DNA from: Skeletonema tropicum | Taxonomy: Eukaryota > Bacillariophyta > Thalassiosirophyceae > Thalassiosirales > Thalassiosiraceae | Assembly: GCA_037178625.1 (NCBI GenBank) | Contig: CM074143.1 | Location: 1,302,001 to 1,366,000 of the forward strand | Direction: 5' to 3' | DNA: 64,000 nt | In this document: positions 30,918 to 40,690 of the stretch, piece after piece | Numbering within the stretch: position 1 is the stretch's first letter | Layout of the letters: the number at the start of each line of letters is the position of its first letter | The notes under the pieces: model-generated | Database searches by the model: none | What the model saw: the letters and a program-made list of their open reading frames with translations, nothing else | Told to the model about the DNA's origin: nothing | Translations under genes and position numbers: made by a program

Positions 30918-32511
30918 CTATTCGCTGTCGGAATCTTCTTCCTCTTCGCTGTAGCTCATGCTACGCTTCTTCTTCTTGGCACTACCCTTCTGAAGGGCAT
31001 GCACTGACTTTCTCAATTTCTTGTTATCGGCTTTCATGCTGGCTAGCATATCTACTACTTCTTTGTTGCTGTAGTTGTCACGACCGCGCTGACGTTTCAA
31101 GCTGCCATCTTCATTGTACTTTTGACAGTCAGCGGTATTGTGGTTGTGATGAGCGCCTCCAAACTTCTTGCAAAGTTTGCAATGTTTCGTTTCGCTGTCC
31201 GCTTGGTTTTGGTTTCCTTCACCATTCTTGCGGTTTCCACGTTGGTTGTTGCGGTTACTGGAATTCTTACCAGCACCACCACCTCCTCCTCCCCCCCCTG
31301 GGGTTGAGAAGCTTTCTGCTCGGTGCGCACTTGATCGACAAGGGGCTGAAGTTCATTCGCCAAAAGTTTGACGTCAAAACGTACAGTGTTGTTTGCATTA
31401 TGCGATTTGAACAGAGTCTGCACCTTTTTGGGCATGCAGTCGACCAGGATGTCACATAATTCCTTCTGGGTGAAAGGCTTGTTCCCCCATGGGACCTGAT
31501 CGTTATTGATATACATTGGATTATCCTTCGTGCTCGGCAACAAGGGAATGTTACGATTAATATCTTCCAGGAAGCCCACAAAGTCCTTCACTGGGATTTC
31601 GCCGTTGGGAGGAAAAAGAGCATGATTAGTCATCTTTTTCTTTTGGATTTCGGCACGGCCGTAACCCCCCTGATGCACAGCATGGCTGCGAATGGCGTTC
31701 ATGATGCCCTCAAAGGAAAGTCCCCGAGGAGCGTCAATCTCATGTGTTACTTCTTGCATTTCGTAGCGGAACTTGACGTCTGGATCGTTGAAGGTGACGT
31801 CGTCGACCCTGTCATCATACATCTCGATGCGACCTACTGGTTCGTCTTTGGTATTGTCCCACTGGAAAGCTACCTTTTTCAATTCATATGATGTAATTTC
31901 ATGCGTTGTAGGTTTAAGTAGGGTAGTTTCCACCGTGTCGGTGAAGGTTCCATGGAGATCCCCGATGAAGTTGATGTACATTGTGCGCATCTTTTCTACC
32001 CTGTCAAGAATACTGTCCTTGGTGCTTCTAGCGCCTCGGATTGTTGTTTGACTTCTTTTTTTGTTTTCTTGATGTCCTCTTCAGAACCACCAAACCTTTT
32101 GAGATTTTCGAGCTTGGCTCTTTGTTTGTTGTAGTTTTGTTGATGCGCGTCCCTGACGCTGACCAAATCTTCAAGCTGCGCAATGAGCTTGGTATCATAA
32201 TAGGCGTTGATGCATTCTGCTTGTTTTTGGATGAAGTCGTCGTAGGCTCTGCTGACGAGCGAGCTGACTTGTTTTTTTACACCTCCTATTTTGATTTCGA
32301 ACCGGTTGCCGGCAGTCGCTGGGCGAGCTTTCTTTGGGTCCCTGGAGAAACTGAACGTTACACGTTCTTCGTTCAGGAACCAGCCGCGTTCAACTTTAAG
32401 TTTTGGATTTGCAGTCTTGTGCTGATTGATTTGAGAGTACGTGTTCGCCGTGAACCGATCTCCTACCATCCAATTATTGCTGTCGTTGATTACTCTGAGT
32501 AATCTCGACAT
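30918..32511 (-). pseudogene. Gypsy gag, two frameshifts
   Basis: Three overlapping frames make up one gag: 32511-31996 (MSRLLRVINDSNNWMVGDR, coiled-coil end), 31990-about 31300 (MRTMYINFIGDLHG, capsid-like) and about 31290-30918. The last frame holds a zinc knuckle, HCKLCKKFGGAHHNHNTADC, then a basic and acidic tail (SYSEEEEDSDSE). The shifts fall near 32035 and in the G-run at about 31293-31302. The latter is homopolymeric, so a sequencing error or a programmed shift is possible. Confidence 0.85.
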
Positions 32512-32591
32512 CGTCTTCTCTTTATTTTAGAGGAATCTGCTACTTTCACTGCCTGTTCCTTGGGAACAGGACCAAGTAATAATATTATTAG

Positions 32592-32637
32592 TGTCAGCGG
32601 CGGTAGCTGATACGGTGAGTTGAATGAATAACTTGGT
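32592..32637 (-). repeat. 5' LTR of the Gypsy element, part 1
   Basis: The first 46 bp of the LTR (TGTCAGCGGCGG...ACTTGGT). The sequence resumes at 38939. The break carries a shared GGT, where the DIRS-type element recombined in. Confidence 0.93.
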
Positions 32638-32852
32638 GGTTGCACCACTTCTGTGATGCGCTGGATTGCTTCACTGCTCCCTCGGGAGGTATTTTTGTAT
32701 TCTAGTTGGTACAACAGGAAATTGGCAGAAAAGGGAAACTTTACTAGGAAAGTCACCCCCCTTTTCAGCTCCCAATGGCTGGGCTGATCCTATCGGGAAT
32801 TCGCTGTCCTTGCGGCAGTAGTTCTCCTAGCGGTCGCCAGCCATTGGTCTCC
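32638..32852. repeat. DIRS repeat A1 (terminal)
   Basis: Begins GGTTGCACCACTTCTG and ends CCATTGGTCTCC. It is identical over its length by eye to A2. Confidence 0.92.
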
Positions 32853-32865
32853 GGGCGGGAGGGTG

Positions 32866-33020
32866 GGTTTTATTAAGAATCTACAATCTATTTACTCTTG
32901 CGTTGATTTCAATTGCAATGCTTTTGCTGCACAAATTAATGGTCGAATTCATTTCATGGTCGATTTTTTTCAAGTTTCCGAGTGGTGAGGTGGCAGTTGC
33001 CGCCCCTACGCATCACAGAC
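32866..33020. repeat. DIRS repeat B1 (internal)
   Basis: Begins GGTTTTATTAAGAATC and ends CGCATCACAGAC. It matches B2 at 38784-38938. Confidence 0.92.
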
Positions 33021-33023
33021 GGT

Positions 33024-33238
33024 GGTTGCACCACTTCTGTGATGCGCTGGATTGCTTCACTGCTCCCTCGGGAGGTATTTTTGTATTCTAGTTGGTACAA
33101 CAGGAAATTGGCAGAAAAGGGAAACTTTACTAGGAAAGTCACCCCCCTTTTCAGCTCCCAATGGCTGGGCTGATCCTATCGGGAATTCGCTGTCCTTGCG
33201 GCAGTAGTTCTCCTAGCGGTCGCCAGCCATTGGTCTCC
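33024..33238. repeat. DIRS repeat A2 (internal)
   Basis: The second A copy follows B1 after GGT. B1-GGT-A2 preserves the expected junction of the circularised element. Confidence 0.92.
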
Positions 33239-33274
33239 ATTGGCCAAAGAGAAAGGGATTGGGTGGGTGGGCAC

Positions 33275-34471
33275 TTAATGCATCGGCACCAGCTGGTTGG
33301 GCGAGATGGTGTAGTCGGAGGAGAACATGCGTTTGGCGAAGTTACGCGTGATGGGTTCAGCTGTAAGGTGAAGGTAGCGGAACATCTCGTCCGACCGCCA
33401 GCGGCCGAGGAGCCGGATGACATCTGTGTCGACGTTGGAGACCAGGAGTGCCATGGCGCCTCCGGCGCGGAGGGATCGGGCTGAGACCTCAGCGGGGGTG
33501 AAGCCGAGGTCGGTGCCCAAAAAGCGGACAGCCGTTCGAAGATGGTAGGTGATGTCGGATGGGGTGACGCTTTTGGTGGTGCCCGATGCAAGAAAGACCC
33601 TTGCCAGTGGTGTGTGGGAAGGGGCATTGTTTGAACGAAGGTGGATGACCCGCCTGACGAGTGCCAAGGTGGGGCAGCAGAAAGGGTCGCCACTGCGACC
33701 AAGCCTGATGACTTCGTTCTCCACGCCGTTCTTTTGTTTGGTGAAGGTGAGGGAGGCTGACCTAGCCATGAGGAGCTCTTCATCAGTGGCAGTGTCAAGG
33801 TTGAGCCGGGTGGGTCCAATGAAGAGTTGGACATCACCCAAGGAGAAGGGTGTGGTGTCGGACGGTGAATCGGTGTATTCACCCGGGCGGAGGAGGTAGA
33901 AGAAAGCAATGATGATCATATCTGCAACCGCCTCCAAGAAGAAAGAGTTTGGTGGGAGCTCTTTCGCAATGAGGCAGATGCGGCGAATGACGGCCGTGGG
34001 AATAGGTTTGACCCGGGTTGGTGGAGGGTCTGCCTTTTTCCATGCTGCAAGCATTCGTTGGATACGAAAATCAATATCCCCTGCAGAGTTGTGCCGGGGA
34101 TCTACTTTACCCAAGGAGAGGTGCGTCTGCGCAACACTCCGTAGGTAATCTTCAGACGTTCGAGCCCTGACTGGATCTCGGTTGGCTGCAAGTTCTCCGG
34201 TACGAACTCGGAGGAGGAAGACTTGAAGGATGGGAATTTTGTCATGGAAGGCTTCGAGTAAGGGGTCGAGGCCCAAGTCATTGCAGAACTCTTCCCATTT
34301 ACTCCAATGGCCGACGGTGCTGCGGGCTCTACCAGAACAGACTCCCTTGCGCACTGTTTCCGTTGCAAGGCTGAGAGAATCCCTGAAATCAGCCGCGGTG
34401 GAGGCGTCCAGACTTGATAGCCATTGTTCTGTGGAAAGAGGTGGGCATGGTGTGAGTACAAATCCGACCAA
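33275..34471 (-). CDS. DIRS-type tyrosine recombinase
   Basis: The 398-codon frame has no ATG near its start (first codon TTG at 34471) and overlaps the RT frame, as is common in DIRS elements. It is probably made by frameshift or reinitiation. N-terminal SAM-like helices contain SGRARSTVGHWSKWEEFCND. The catalytic region has the first Arg in FFYLLRPGEYTDS, the second in SARSLRAGGAMALL, where the usual His appears replaced, and a likely Tyr nucleophile in GRWRSDEMFRYLHL. It would recombine the circular cDNA into targets sharing GGT. Confidence 0.92.
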   Translation of the reverse strand: MVGFVLTPCPPLSTEQWLSSLDASTAADFRDSLSLATETVRKGVCSGRARSTVGHWSKWEEFCNDLGLDPLLEAFHDKIPILQVFLLRVRTGELAANRDPVRARTSEDYLRSVAQTHLSLGKVDPRHNSAGDIDFRIQRMLAAWKKADPPPTRVKPIPTAVIRRICLIAKELPPNSFFLEAVADMIIIAFFYLLRPGEYTDSPSDTTPFSLGDVQLFIGPTRLNLDTATDEELLMARSASLTFTKQKNGVENEVIRLGRSGDPFCCPTLALVRRVIHLRSNNAPSHTPLARVFLASGTTKSVTPSDITYHLRTAVRFLGTDLGFTPAEVSARSLRAGGAMALLVSNVDTDVIRLLGRWRSDEMFRYLHLTAEPITRNFAKRMFSSDYTISPNQLVPMH

Positions 34472-36564
34472 GTCAGATGAAAATCTCTCGAGAAGGCATC
34501 GGCAAGAAGGTTAGATTTTCCCGCGAGATAGTCAAACCTTGGAACGTATCGATGGAAGCGTTGATGCAGCCCAAAGAGGCGTAGAAGATACGCTGGGACT
34601 GAGTCGGTCGTAGTACTGCCTTTCCGCTCCCAAAAGGTCGTGTTGAGATTGTCACCTTTGCTTACAACTGTGCGTTCACGGATGTCAAATGTTTGTGCTA
34701 TAGCTTCCAACTGAATGAGACCACCGGCGAGCTCCAAGTCCGAGTTTGTTATGTCACCTTTTGGATTCTCCGCAGAAACAAGACGCTGACGCACCCACTC
34801 TGGCCATTCCACTCTCCACACCACCGGGACATTTGGCTTCCAATCACCTCTAGGTACAAGTGTGTCCGAGGGAAACCACACTCCTCCTGCTCCGGCCCCT
34901 GAAGCATCATGATCACCTTCTGCACCAGGAAAAAGAGGGACCACCTCTTGTATTCGAGTCGGCCGGTCTGTCAAATCCTTGGCAATCCATCTGAAGTCAT
35001 CAAGTGCCTGATGCACACCCTTGTTGAGTGCTACCCGCGAAGTACCATCTAAATTGAGGGCATTTTGCAAGCGGCCAAACATGTTGCGTGAGCCAGGCAA
35101 GGCGATAGACATTGACCGAAGTTCACCCAAAACCTTATGCCACTTCTTGATGCTTGTCCTCTTCTGGCGACGAGGAATGCTGTTGAGGATTTCCCACAGG
35201 CGTTCCACCCGATGGGGAGGGAGTTGAATGGTCATGTTGACAGTGTCGACGATCCAACCCAAAATGAGCTTGATAGTACCCCAAGAACAGTCTCCTTTCA
35301 GCAGCTTCTTCATAGACACAGGCTCACGACGGTGTTCCGAGTCTGCAGAATCATTTGGCCGAAACACATCGTCGATGGCGTTGAGTAGGACTCGACGCAC
35401 CCTGCGGAGGAAGGGTTTCTGAGCAGCAGAGATAAAGTCATCCACAAAGATATCCACATATTGCAAGGGCTTGGTGGAGGCTTGCTGCAGGCAGGGGTCT
35501 CTCTCAGTTGGCACCTCGACAGAGCTGGAGGAAGTAGCAGTGACTGGGACTGCCGACTCCGACGGTACAGTCTCCGCCAGGTCGTCCAAGTGATGCGCAG
35601 CAGGAACATGAGTGGCATCTTCCAAGCGGGTGTTGGCCATATCAGCAACAGTTTCTGTGGCTGCGCAGAAATAAGGGGGACTCTCGGCCCAACCCATTGG
35701 CAACACCAGTGGGAATGCAATAAGTGGCTCGGCCTGTCCGGGTCGAGATGGGTAAATCACTCCTAGCTTTGGGATATCATCAGGGTTCAGACACTCTCTG
35801 TAAAAGCCATCGCTCAAATCAGTTTTGTTCAGGAAGACGGGACCGTACTTTGGGTCAGCCAGCAGGATTTCTCGAAGAACGCGCTCCAAGCAAGTTCCAA
35901 ACTGCATTGCCTCCTTAGGAGCTAGCTTGATGGTTTCTTGATTGACTCCAGACCATGTGTAGTCACAAATCCAGCGGGGACGGCGGTCGCGCTGTGGCAC
36001 CACTCCAGGGGGCGATACGCGGAGACCAACTAGTTTCCTAGCCACAGAAAGGGGTAACAAAGTCCATTGTTGCTTCTTTATCATGTCCGTGAATTCTTCG
36101 TCTAAAAAGTCGATGTACTCTGCACAAGACTTGTGGGGGCCTCGACGGACGGCCTCATCGATTTGTTCGGTTGTCCAAGGGGGCGTAGTGAACTTGACCG
36201 GAGCGCCTTGGTGCTTGAGTTTCCTCAATAGGCGGCGGGCTGGGTGGTTGACATTCTCGAGAGTGGAAAAATCGCCTCTGCCTCGACGTTGCTTGACGAA
36301 GGATCGCCATCCAACACGAGAAAGTAATTCAACATCACGACGTATCAACTCACCTAGTTCCTCAGAGGTCACACTACTTGGGAGGGTAGCACTGGAACGC
36401 TTGGACGGAGGCTGTGGACCAGCCGGCAGCGTTCTCTTTCCCTTGGGAGGGACAGGGGTTGTTGAAGGTTGGGGGGAAGTCAAATTACTATTGTGTTGGG
36501 GCGGCGACAGGAGAGTAGAATCCACCAAAGGTGCATCTAGCTTTAATTGACTGTGTATCTCCAC
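34102..36564 (-). CDS. DIRS-type reverse transcriptase-RNase H
   Basis: The 820-codon frame opens at a GTG directly after the gag-like stop, so translation probably depends on reinitiation or a shift. RT motifs are WICDYTWSGVN, KTDLSDGFYREC, PLVLPMGWAESPPYFCAA and the catalytic YVDIFVDDFISAAQK (FVDD box). The RNase H-like region includes AGGVWFPSD, ITNSDLELAGG, VVSKGDNLNTTFW and NLLADAFSRDFHLTW. Dam-type methyltransferase motifs are not seen after it. The tail overlaps the recombinase frame. Confidence 0.93.
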   Translation of the reverse strand: MEIHSQLKLDAPLVDSTLLSPPQHNSNLTSPQPSTTPVPPKGKRTLPAGPQPPSKRSSATLPSSVTSEELGELIRRDVELLSRVGWRSFVKQRRGRGDFSTLENVNHPARRLLRKLKHQGAPVKFTTPPWTTEQIDEAVRRGPHKSCAEYIDFLDEEFTDMIKKQQWTLLPLSVARKLVGLRVSPPGVVPQRDRRPRWICDYTWSGVNQETIKLAPKEAMQFGTCLERVLREILLADPKYGPVFLNKTDLSDGFYRECLNPDDIPKLGVIYPSRPGQAEPLIAFPLVLPMGWAESPPYFCAATETVADMANTRLEDATHVPAAHHLDDLAETVPSESAVPVTATSSSSVEVPTERDPCLQQASTKPLQYVDIFVDDFISAAQKPFLRRVRRVLLNAIDDVFRPNDSADSEHRREPVSMKKLLKGDCSWGTIKLILGWIVDTVNMTIQLPPHRVERLWEILNSIPRRQKRTSIKKWHKVLGELRSMSIALPGSRNMFGRLQNALNLDGTSRVALNKGVHQALDDFRWIAKDLTDRPTRIQEVVPLFPGAEGDHDASGAGAGGVWFPSDTLVPRGDWKPNVPVVWRVEWPEWVRQRLVSAENPKGDITNSDLELAGGLIQLEAIAQTFDIRERTVVSKGDNLNTTFWERKGSTTTDSVPAYLLRLFGLHQRFHRYVPRFDYLAGKSNLLADAFSRDFHLTWSDLYSHHAHLFPQNNGYQVWTPPPRLISGILSALQRKQCARESVLVEPAAPSAIGVNGKSSAMTWASTPYSKPSMTKFPSFKSSSSEFVPENLQPTEIQSGLERLKITYGVLRRRTSPWVK

Positions 36565-36573
36565 GCCGAGGAC

Positions 36574-38745
36574 TCATTCATCGGATCCCGGATAGCACTC
36601 CTCGCACCACTGAATGAGGGGCTTGTACTCCTCATCTTCATAGAAGATGTGGTCGTAACTGCGGGGGCATCGAATGTTGCACATCCCCTTACAATGGAAG
36701 GCCAGGCACATCCCGCCTTTGCCCGTCTTCGATTTGGGGATGGGTTTGTCAGCTTCCTTCTCGCGCACTTTCTTAATCGGGTACTCTTTGTTGGTGTCAG
36801 GGTCCTTCCTCCTTTTGAAACGTCCAAACAGCCTTGTTCCTTGCGTCAGGTAGCGAGTATTTTTCACCTGCGTGTCTTGCAGCTGTCCACCATCCTCACC
36901 ATTTGCGTTGCCGGGACCCACAACGTTGCCGAGACCCGCAACCGAGGCAGTGCTATCAGTCTTTTGTGGAACAATTTGGACCGTAGCTCGGTCTCCTTCC
37001 GATAAAATCCTATGGCCGCCAAAGACTCCTACAAACAAATCCAACTTCAACTGGCTGCGGTATCGGGGACTGAGATTGGGTTCCCAATGTTTCTTTCCTC
37101 GGATCAACTTAAAGACGCTGTTGCCATCCCAACCTGGAAGCAGGTCTCTTGACTTCTTTTGCTCACGCCAGTACTCATTCATCAACATATTGAGTGCCTC
37201 CAACAAGTAAATACCACGTGCCGGTTCGTTATCACCGATGGCCGCCTCATTGAACCGCCTCTCGAGATCGGTCCACTTGGAGATTACCTTTTTCAAGGAC
37301 TCAAGGTGGGGGTGGGCTGGACGCAGCACAGCCATCATGATGCGCAACATACTGCGAAGAGTCCAACCTACGTCCAGGATTGTGGGGACATAAACTTCAC
37401 CAGAATAGAGCCTTTTGAGTTTGTCTGAGTCGGGTGCGTTGGTGGCAAAGTGCGTCGTCTTGAACAGTTCCACCTGCTCCGCCGACTTAACACGATCTCG
37501 AGGGCCATGGAGGAACAAATTGCTTCCAAATCCGGTGATGAGAGAATCCGGGTCAAGCCTCTCCCAAGGTTTCAGAAATTCTTTCAACATCTGGGGTTCC
37601 ACTATCAACCTATCCTCATCCTCAATCTCCAGATCATCCGCCACCTTGTCCACGGCTTCCTGGAACGCCTCCAGAATATCATTGTCGTTGGTGGACTTAC
37701 ACTCCGCAAGGGCCTCGACCAATGGGATCTGTCTCAGCTTCAACTCCTCCACAGTGGTACAACCATTGTACTTTTGCAATCTGATGAGTGCCTGCTTCCC
37801 AAGCTGCTTCTCCAACGAGTACTTCTCTTCCTCCTTCAGCAGTCTTCTCTCCTCAGCCTTCCTGCTCCTTTCCTCGGCTTCTTCTGACTGGCGTTGCTGC
37901 ACCGCGACTATATTTCCAAGTTCCTTCGCAATCTCGGAGCCGTGACCGGGGTTGGGTGCCGTGCTGGGGAAAAGACGAGTTAGGATACTCTCGATGGCCT
38001 CATACACACTCTCGTCGCGCTGGATAGTTACAGGACGGGGTTTGTCAACCGCCGATGCCCCCCCCCCCCCCGCTACTTCTAGGGTGGACACAACCTGAAA
38101 ATATTTGATAAGGTGGTCGTACTCCGCCGTCTTTCCCTCACTAACAATCCAAGGATAAACTACCGTCCAGAAATACCTGGGAGTCATCCCAGCGGCTGGA
38201 CTCATGAGATCCCCTACTTCGTGAGGCACGAATACACCATACCGCGTCTTAATCTTCTCCTTATCGGCGTCTCCTGCCTGCGCTTCAGAGAAGGGCCCTA
38301 CGGTGGTGGCAGATCGATCACCGGCGTACAAGGCAGACATTGGGTCCGGTTTCAGGGTGAGGATGGCGGCCGTCTTTCGGAACAAATCAGGCGGCAATTC
38401 CACGACAGAATAAATCGGAGCTGTGCTTCCCATTAACTCTCCATCAATGCCAAGCAAATGATCCTCATATTGGCTGTTGGTGACGCCAAACACCGAGTGG
38501 TGAACAAATGGCAAGAAGATGCGCCTGAGATCGCCTCTCGCTAGGAGGAGGATGGAGGTGAGTCCCTTACCTTGCAAGGTGACGGCGGTGAGTTTGTTTT
38601 TAATGCTGGATGGTTCAGTAGGGTTGGCACCATTGGCATCGAAGAGAATTTGTGCGATGGTATTGTCTCCCCCAGTAGGATCATATTTCGGATCGGGATA
38701 CAGATTGGCGAACCTAAGACGGGTCTGAGTCTGTGACGGAGGCAT
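36574..38745 (-). CDS. DIRS-element gag-like protein
   Basis: 723 residues from the ATG at 38745 (MPPSQTQTRLRFANL). A Glu/Arg/Lys coiled coil lies near 285-325 (RQSEEAEERSRKAEERRL). A conserved C-terminal cysteine cluster (MCLAFHCKGMCNIRCPRSYDH, then WCEECYP) suggests a nucleic-acid-binding zinc site. Its position, first in the element and before RT, supports a structural role. A run of C/G near 38060 could be prone to indels, yet the frame is open throughout. Confidence 0.85.
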   Translation of the reverse strand: MPPSQTQTRLRFANLYPDPKYDPTGGDNTIAQILFDANGANPTEPSSIKNKLTAVTLQGKGLTSILLLARGDLRRIFLPFVHHSVFGVTNSQYEDHLLGIDGELMGSTAPIYSVVELPPDLFRKTAAILTLKPDPMSALYAGDRSATTVGPFSEAQAGDADKEKIKTRYGVFVPHEVGDLMSPAAGMTPRYFWTVVYPWIVSEGKTAEYDHLIKYFQVVSTLEVAGGGGASAVDKPRPVTIQRDESVYEAIESILTRLFPSTAPNPGHGSEIAKELGNIVAVQQRQSEEAEERSRKAEERRLLKEEEKYSLEKQLGKQALIRLQKYNGCTTVEELKLRQIPLVEALAECKSTNDNDILEAFQEAVDKVADDLEIEDEDRLIVEPQMLKEFLKPWERLDPDSLITGFGSNLFLHGPRDRVKSAEQVELFKTTHFATNAPDSDKLKRLYSGEVYVPTILDVGWTLRSMLRIMMAVLRPAHPHLESLKKVISKWTDLERRFNEAAIGDNEPARGIYLLEALNMLMNEYWREQKKSRDLLPGWDGNSVFKLIRGKKHWEPNLSPRYRSQLKLDLFVGVFGGHRILSEGDRATVQIVPQKTDSTASVAGLGNVVGPGNANGEDGGQLQDTQVKNTRYLTQGTRLFGRFKRRKDPDTNKEYPIKKVREKEADKPIPKSKTGKGGMCLAFHCKGMCNIRCPRSYDHIFYEDEEYKPLIQWCEECYPGSDE

Positions 38746-38783
38746 GGTGTGCGCAGCACTGCTTGGTGCAAATGCCGTAGGTC

Positions 38784-38938
38784 GGTTTTATTAAGAATCT
38801 ACAATCTATTTACTCTTGCGTTGATTTCAATTGCAATGCTTTTGCTGCACAAATTAATGGTCGAATTCATTTCATGGTCGATTTTTTTCAAGTTTCCGAG
38901 TGGTGAGGTGGCAGTTGCCGCCCCTACGCATCACAGAC
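38784..38938. repeat. DIRS repeat B2 (terminal)
   Basis: Right terminal copy of B, ending CACAGAC directly before GGT and the resumed Gypsy LTR. Confidence 0.92.
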
Positions 38939-39191
38939 GGTTGTTATGAAATTATGCTAGTCTGCGGTAAGAGTGATCGATGCAGCTTCCGGAAGAAGAT
39001 GGCTGAAGGAAGACACGTCATCGATTGATAACGGTGACGTACTGAGATCATGTGGCTCTCGTACGTTATCTGTTACTTAACGTGGAAGGAAAGACAGACA
39101 ATGACTTAGCGAGTCATTGGCGAGCTGGACCGTGTGCTAGGCTACAGGAAACGGGATTGGTATCTGGCTAATGTAGCCAGTGCCTATGACA
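38939..39191 (-). repeat. 5' LTR of the Gypsy element, part 2
   Basis: The rest of the split LTR (GGTTGTTATGAAATT...CCTATGACA). It differs from the intact LTR at three positions I can see (TGCGG/TGCGT, ATCATG/ATCCTG, TTAACG/TTAATG). Confidence 0.93.
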
Positions 39192-39673
39192 ATTGTAACG
39201 ATTGTTGCCGCTCTTTTCAGCTCTCTTTTACTTTTACCATTTCCATCACTTGTGCACCACGTATGGTTATTGGTATTGGCATTGGTAGTGGCATTGGCAG
39301 AAAGTCCAAGTCCAACCTTTTATCAGTTGTATCTGTATCTTCCTTTGAAATGGAAAGACCTATTTTGTCCCGCCTGCAACTGCAACTGCAAGAAGGAACT
39401 TACCTGCGCCTGCGACTGCGAGGCTGGGTCAACGCTCCATTCACGCTTGAGACAGGGAAATGAACAACAACAACACGCGTTCGCCTCCTACAGAGGGGAA
39501 CGACGAGAAAAACACAAGTGTGAACTGACACAAATGTGAACCGACACAAGTGTGAACCGACACAAGTGTGAACCGGTTCAGGTTCAGGAACACCAGCATG
39601 AACCATTTCATCAGGGGTTGGCCTCTTGATCCTGCCATAATTTTATCAACAATCAAACGATAGCACAAAAATC

Positions 39674-40168
39674 ATGAAGCTTCATCTTATTATCTCCGCC
39701 GCCTTGGCTCTTCTCTCAGCCGCTCCAGGAGCTGTCTCTGCCGCTGTGACTGTAAGTTTGCATTGTTATATGCTCCGTCTCCGTTCGTTTGATAAGTCAG
39801 TTCATGTGCTTCGTCTTGCCTTGACCTTGCCTTGCCTTGCCTTGCAGCCGTTCTAATGACTCAAGTTCAAGTTACTGACGCCTCTCACTTCACTCTCACT
39901 TGCATGCTATACATTATAGTATCCTGTCAGTGGATTTGAAAATGACGGTGACGGAATTACTGCTCTGTCCGAGTTCGACGAATTCGATGAGTCCGAGGAT
40001 GAACCAATTTTCCTTGCCGCTCGATGCAGGCGCAGAAAGATGAGGGGTTGCAGAAGGGCCAAAAGATGCAGGTGGATTAAGCGCAGGCGCAGGTGCGTAG
40101 CAAAACGCGTTGTCGTCAAAGACCTTGACGATGAGGATGAGGAGTTTGATTTCTTTGATGAGGAGTAG
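39674..40168 (+). CDS. Secreted acidic/Arg-Cys-rich precursor, copy 5
   Basis: Exons 39674-39751 and 39920-40168 encode the 108-residue precursor described for copy 1. The intron is 168 bp. It lies in the array segment between the Gypsy element and the 5.6-kb DNA transposon, which begins 275 bp after its stop codon. Confidence 0.8.
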
Positions 40169-40442
40169 GTTAAGAGTAAGAGTGTTGGCGACTGGGGGCA
40201 GTCAGGAAGAGAATTTTTGAATGCACTCTATCTGTAGGAGCAAATGTGGGTGTTGGAGTAGGTAAGAGTGTTGGTGTTGGCGGCTGAGGGCAATCAGGCA
40301 GAGAACTTTCAAAAGCACTCTACTATTTGGTAGGAGCAAATGTGTGTGCAGCTGCAGCGTCAGGTCACGTTCAAATATTCTTATCCAATAGTAAAAACAA
40401 TTCCTGAGAACTCGTCGCAAGAGCAAGAGTGAAATGCTGCAT

Positions 40443-40478
40443 GGAGCTTGGGACATTTCGGTTTGTTGGCCTGCGCGC
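40443..40478. repeat. Left terminal inverted repeat of the FEN1-DDE transposon
   Basis: GGAGCTTGGGACATTT, 7 variable bases, then TTGGCCTGCGCGC. It matches the complement of 46006-46041. Confidence 0.93.
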
Positions 40479-40690
40479 CACCGCTGCCCCGCAAAATTCA
40501 AAATTCAAAAAATTTGTAACGAATTAGTAACGACCATGGCCGAAATTCAATAGCATATAATCGCCCAGACGAAGAATATAATACGCTATAACACGTTTAC
40601 AACGTCACTCATTATCATGATGGGTTTGGGGAGTAATGGTAGTAAAGTCCTGTACTATTTGGTGCTGTCGTCTAGAAAGGATGCTTGCTG

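Larger units (their letters stand above)
32638..38938 (-). mobile_element. DIRS-order tyrosine-recombinase retrotransposon with split direct repeats
   Basis: The 6.3-kb element inside the Gypsy LTR has repeat order A1 (32638-32852), B1 (32866-33020), A2 (33024-33238), coding region, B2 (38784-38938). A copies are 215 bp each and B copies 155 bp each. B1 and A2 are joined by GGT (33021-33023), the same triplet found at both outer junctions, as expected if a circular intermediate recombined at GGT. There is no target duplication. Genes on the minus strand are gag-like, RT-RNase H and a tyrosine recombinase that overlaps RT by about 370 bp. No methyltransferase domain is visible. Confidence 0.93.
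21252..39191 (-). mobile_element. Ty3/Gypsy LTR retrotransposon carrying two nested insertions
   Basis: The element lies on the minus strand between identical ATTGT duplications. Its LTRs start TGTCAG and end TGACA on the plus strand. Inside, in its own direction, are gag (32511 to 30918, frameshifted), then protease-RT-RNase H (30890 to about 28620), then integrase (23074 to 21734). A Helitron2-like element interrupts pol at 23075-28619. A DIRS-order element interrupts the 5' LTR at 32638-38938. Without them the element is about 6.1 kb. The two LTRs differ at three positions out of 296 by eye, so insertion was fairly recent. Confidence 0.95.
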
